Source of the DNA: VRUE01 sp036266075
GTDB lineage: Bacteria; Actinomycetota; Thermoleophilia; Solirubrobacterales; 70-9
Direction: 5' to 3'
DNA length: 60,904 nucleotides
NCBI GenBank assembly: GCA_036266075.1
Contig: DATANV010000023.1
Span: forward strand, 1 to 60,904
Each line of letters opens with the position of its first letter. Within the stretch, counting starts at the first letter, position 1. The position numbers and the translations under genes were made by a program. The notes under the pieces were generated by a model that worked only from the letters and a program-made list of their open reading frames with translations, had not been told where the DNA came from and did no database searches. Below are positions 59,701 to 60,904 of the stretch, in pieces.

Positions 59701-60904
59701 ACGCGATCTCCGAAGACGGCTCGCGGGTCTTCTGGAGCACCGCGGGCGTCTTCGGCGGCCCCGGCAAGATCTTCGTGCGCGAGAACCCGGCCCAGCCGCA
59801 GAGCGCCCTGGCGGGCGGGGAATGCAGCGAACCGACCAAGGCCTGCACGAAGGAAATCACGACCGCCGCGGCGCAGTTCTGGGGAGCGAGCGCCGACGGC
59901 TCAACGGTTATCTACCGCACCGGCACGCTGGGCGGCACCGGGGAACTCTTCGAATACGACGTCGACGCGGCCGAAGCGAGGAAAATCGCCGCCGGGGTCT
60001 CGGGCCTGGCCGGGATGAGCGAGGACGCCTCGCGGATCTACCTGGCCTCCACCGAAGCGCTGGCGGGGGAAAACAAAGAACACAGGTCGCCCAGCCCCGG
60101 CAAACCCAACCTCTACTTCTACGACGCCGCCGGCGGAGGCAGCTTCGCGTTCGTGGGAACGTTGTCAGAAGCGGATGCGAACTTGACCGCGACGTTCAAC
60201 AAACCCTCGCCGCTGAGCGTCGTCCCGATCGGCCGCATGGCCCGCGTGAGCCCCGACGGCGGCACGGTCGCCTTTGCCTCCTCGGGCAGCCCGACCGGCT
60301 ATGACAACCGCGACGTCGAAAGCGGCGAAGCCGACCGCGAGGTCTACCGCTACGACGCGGGCAGCGAGGCGCTCGATTGCGTCTCCTGCGATCCGGGCGG
60401 GGCGCGGCCGCGGGGGGCGCACGTCGCCGACGTCCTCAAAGATTACTGGGCCGCCGGCCAGATCCAACCGGCCCAGGACCAGCTCTACGCCTCGCGCGTG
60501 CTCTCCGAGGACGGCACTCGCCTGTTCTTCGAAAGCTACGAGCCCTTGGTCTTGGCCGACACCAACAACCGCAAGGACGTCTATGAGTGGGAGGAGCTGG
60601 GCGCCGGTCCCAACGAGGCCAAGTGCACCGCCTCCTCCCCCCAATACAGCCCGCCCGCCGGCGGCTGCGTCGGCCTGATCTCCTCGGGGGAAAACGGCAA
60701 GGACTCCTCCTTCTTGGACGCCAGCCCCTCGGGCAACGACGTCTTCTTCTCGACCGGCTCAGACCTCGTGCCCCAGGACCCCGGGCTGATCGACATCTAC
60801 GACGCCCGCCTCTACGGCGGCTTCCCCCAGCCCGCTACCAAACCCATCTGCGAAGGGCAGGCCTGCCAAAACGCGCCGGCCCCGCCGGCTGAGATAACCC
60901 CGTC
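56751..60904 (+). CDS. Giant secreted NHL / FN3 / Ig-like repeat protein, 3' end outside window
   Basis: The frame from ATG 56751 stays open to the right edge: at least 1384 residues. A cytoplasmic stub precedes a membrane/signal segment (about 43-64, AVLMSLLLVVMCALLAVG, then PASARA). Residues about 75-410 contain NHL-type strands (HAYVADQGNLRVIEF, AVYVGDRENHRVQKF). An FN3-like domain spans about 424-545, then CPNAVFRIESAASLLDCRAYEMVSP. Two Ig-like repeats follow (near 754-808, FQWLRDGSPI; and 820-917, YQWYRNGSPI), and from about 945 a second propeller-like region (SEDGSRVFWSTAG, SPDGGTVAFASSG). Likely cell-surface; internal ATGs at 56802 and 56877 are alternative starts. Confidence 0.8.
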   Translation, partial: MREQHGTGRGDRQFGGLMAGLSRFMLADGTSISPPERTRAVLMSLLLVVMCALLAVGPASARAAEGPSVLWTRCDGGQEDAACSIPRGIAANPSTGHAYVADQGNLRVIEFTAWGEFVRTWGWGVSNGAAEFQICTELSACQAGIEGGGSGQFSPIYGVAVDSTGAVYVGDRENHRVQKFDSEGHFVLMIGGKVNKTKVEAAAPEAQQNRCPIDPGDVCQAGTTGTGNGQFSAWPAGSLIAVGTANRLFVGDKARIQVFNSDGSFKEVLPDPNALLTGKTVQSLGSEKTGNLFASLESSKNVLKINGTTGARQCRALVETPRALAADQQGNLYVFDATDNEEVDPQVRKFGPKCSEGETLTEAESFGSGELKASFGIAAGSACFNNPTKEADVYVSSNNPSFIRAYGEPPNKLATCPRPVHPPEILDQYPLSVGSTSATVRGELNSRFWEDTRYYVQYGTAACVAGGWEASCVNEQPAVPGSLLGSAVDGTVKTAGVLLSSLVPNAEYRFRFVANGGGGGPVFGVGGKPGEEGAEAAFQTRTAPSISGSDPCPNAVFRIESAASLLDCRAYEMVSPIDKEGTDILSGTTTSGIPVARNRSDLAGGKLTFTAEHRFGDAVGQPVFPQYVSSRHEGEGWSTHGISPPRGVIRGGPTAGQDNEFKAFSDDLCSAWLVSDNTTAPPLAPGGVENVRNLYKRSNCGSEGYEFRGSGEIRPTFALELQGFSTNGGVAIFRVEDHLTQDAATPVGALLRCFTPTQAKTTSFQWLRDGSPIAGKTTPNYPAAAADEGHAVQCLVRSSNENAGSAQITNPAWIVAPYPVSAPPEAPSSVPAPSASEPLAVGGLGGQVLTCNPNAAAWGGSPSSFEYQWYRNGSPIAAATSSTYTTTPSDVEKPATFQCAAIATDGGPKIAKASENATTAPAPSGPPAPQAIARGGDEPPLTYVSSPGGALRSLCVLPGGQVLNNGCSAGMLVRSNGYENSVRHAISEDGSRVFWSTAGVFGGPGKIFVRENPAQPQSALAGGECSEPTKACTKEITTAAAQFWGASADGSTVIYRTGTLGGTGELFEYDVDAAEARKIAAGVSGLAGMSEDASRIYLASTEALAGENKEHRSPSPGKPNLYFYDAAGGGSFAFVGTLSEADANLTATFNKPSPLSVVPIGRMARVSPDGGTVAFASSGSPTGYDNRDVESGEADREVYRYDAGSEALDCVSCDPGGARPRGAHVADVLKDYWAAGQIQPAQDQLYASRVLSEDGTRLFFESYEPLVLADTNNRKDVYEWEELGAGPNEAKCTASSPQYSPPAGGCVGLISSGENGKDSSFLDASPSGNDVFFSTGSDLVPQDPGLIDIYDARLYGGFPQPATKPICEGQACQNAPAPPAEITP

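Noticed and set aside
58389..59702. 437-codon minus-strand frame inside the giant gene
   Set aside because: Antisense shadow; the plus-strand frame is continuous with signal peptide and repeats.

Overview
The window is high-GC DNA (roughly two-thirds G+C by eye over most of its length) with actinobacterial traits: frequent GTG starts, head-to-tail genes overlapping by ATGA/GTGA, and -10 elements of the TANNNT type placed directly upstream of start codons. The secreted 'MTR-F-K-A-x-G-L ... SAHTF' proteins and the very large NHL/Ig-like protein at the right end are types I associate with Thermoleophilia (Solirubrobacterales), so a soil actinobacterium of that class is the best guess. This rests on protein style, not on a marker gene. 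No rRNA, tRNA or CRISPR array was seen.

Layout. (1) 1-20063: left arm of a large surface-glycan locus: a methyltransferase-tail/coiled-coil/CgeB-type glycosyltransferase cut by the left edge, a tandem GT4 protein, two heparinase II/III proteins, two polysaccharide deacetylases, several methyltransferases, a sulfotransferase, a GT32-like and a GT61-like transferase. A small winged-helix gene with a truncated partner sits at 3.2-3.9 kb. (2) 20064-24020: a gene graveyard containing a frameshifted heparin-lyase-like polysaccharide lyase, a frameshifted secreted protein, a core-deleted IS3-family element, and three related coiled-coil/membrane-anchor proteins (two intact, one frameshifted). (3) 24039-53544: the main glycan locus: about a dozen glycosyltransferases of several folds, eight more sulfotransferases, a third heparinase, a Wzx-type flippase, methyltransferases, two alpha/beta hydrolases, an acyl carrier protein missed by ordinary start-codon rules, and a fatty-acyl-AMP-ligase-like enzyme. 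(4) 53545-56750: three tandem secreted paralogues of lower GC, each with a recognisable promoter and/or hairpin, followed by the fossil of a fourth copy and a fragment of a second AMP-ligase. (5) 56751-right edge: a secreted NHL/Ig-like giant protein, open at the edge, behind a near-consensus promoter.

How it may work together. Nine sulfotransferases, three heparinase II/III proteins, the relic of a heparin-lyase-I-like enzyme, three NodB-type deacetylase domains and a flippase point to synthesis, export and trimming of a sulfated, probably uronate/hexosamine-containing exopolysaccharide with a heparinoid flavour. Methyltransferases and an AMP-ligase/ACP/hydrolase set may add methyl and acyl decorations. 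No Wzy polymerase and no initiating sugar-phosphate transferase was recognised, so the locus is either incomplete here or supplied from elsewhere. Glycan chemistry is inferred from family membership only.
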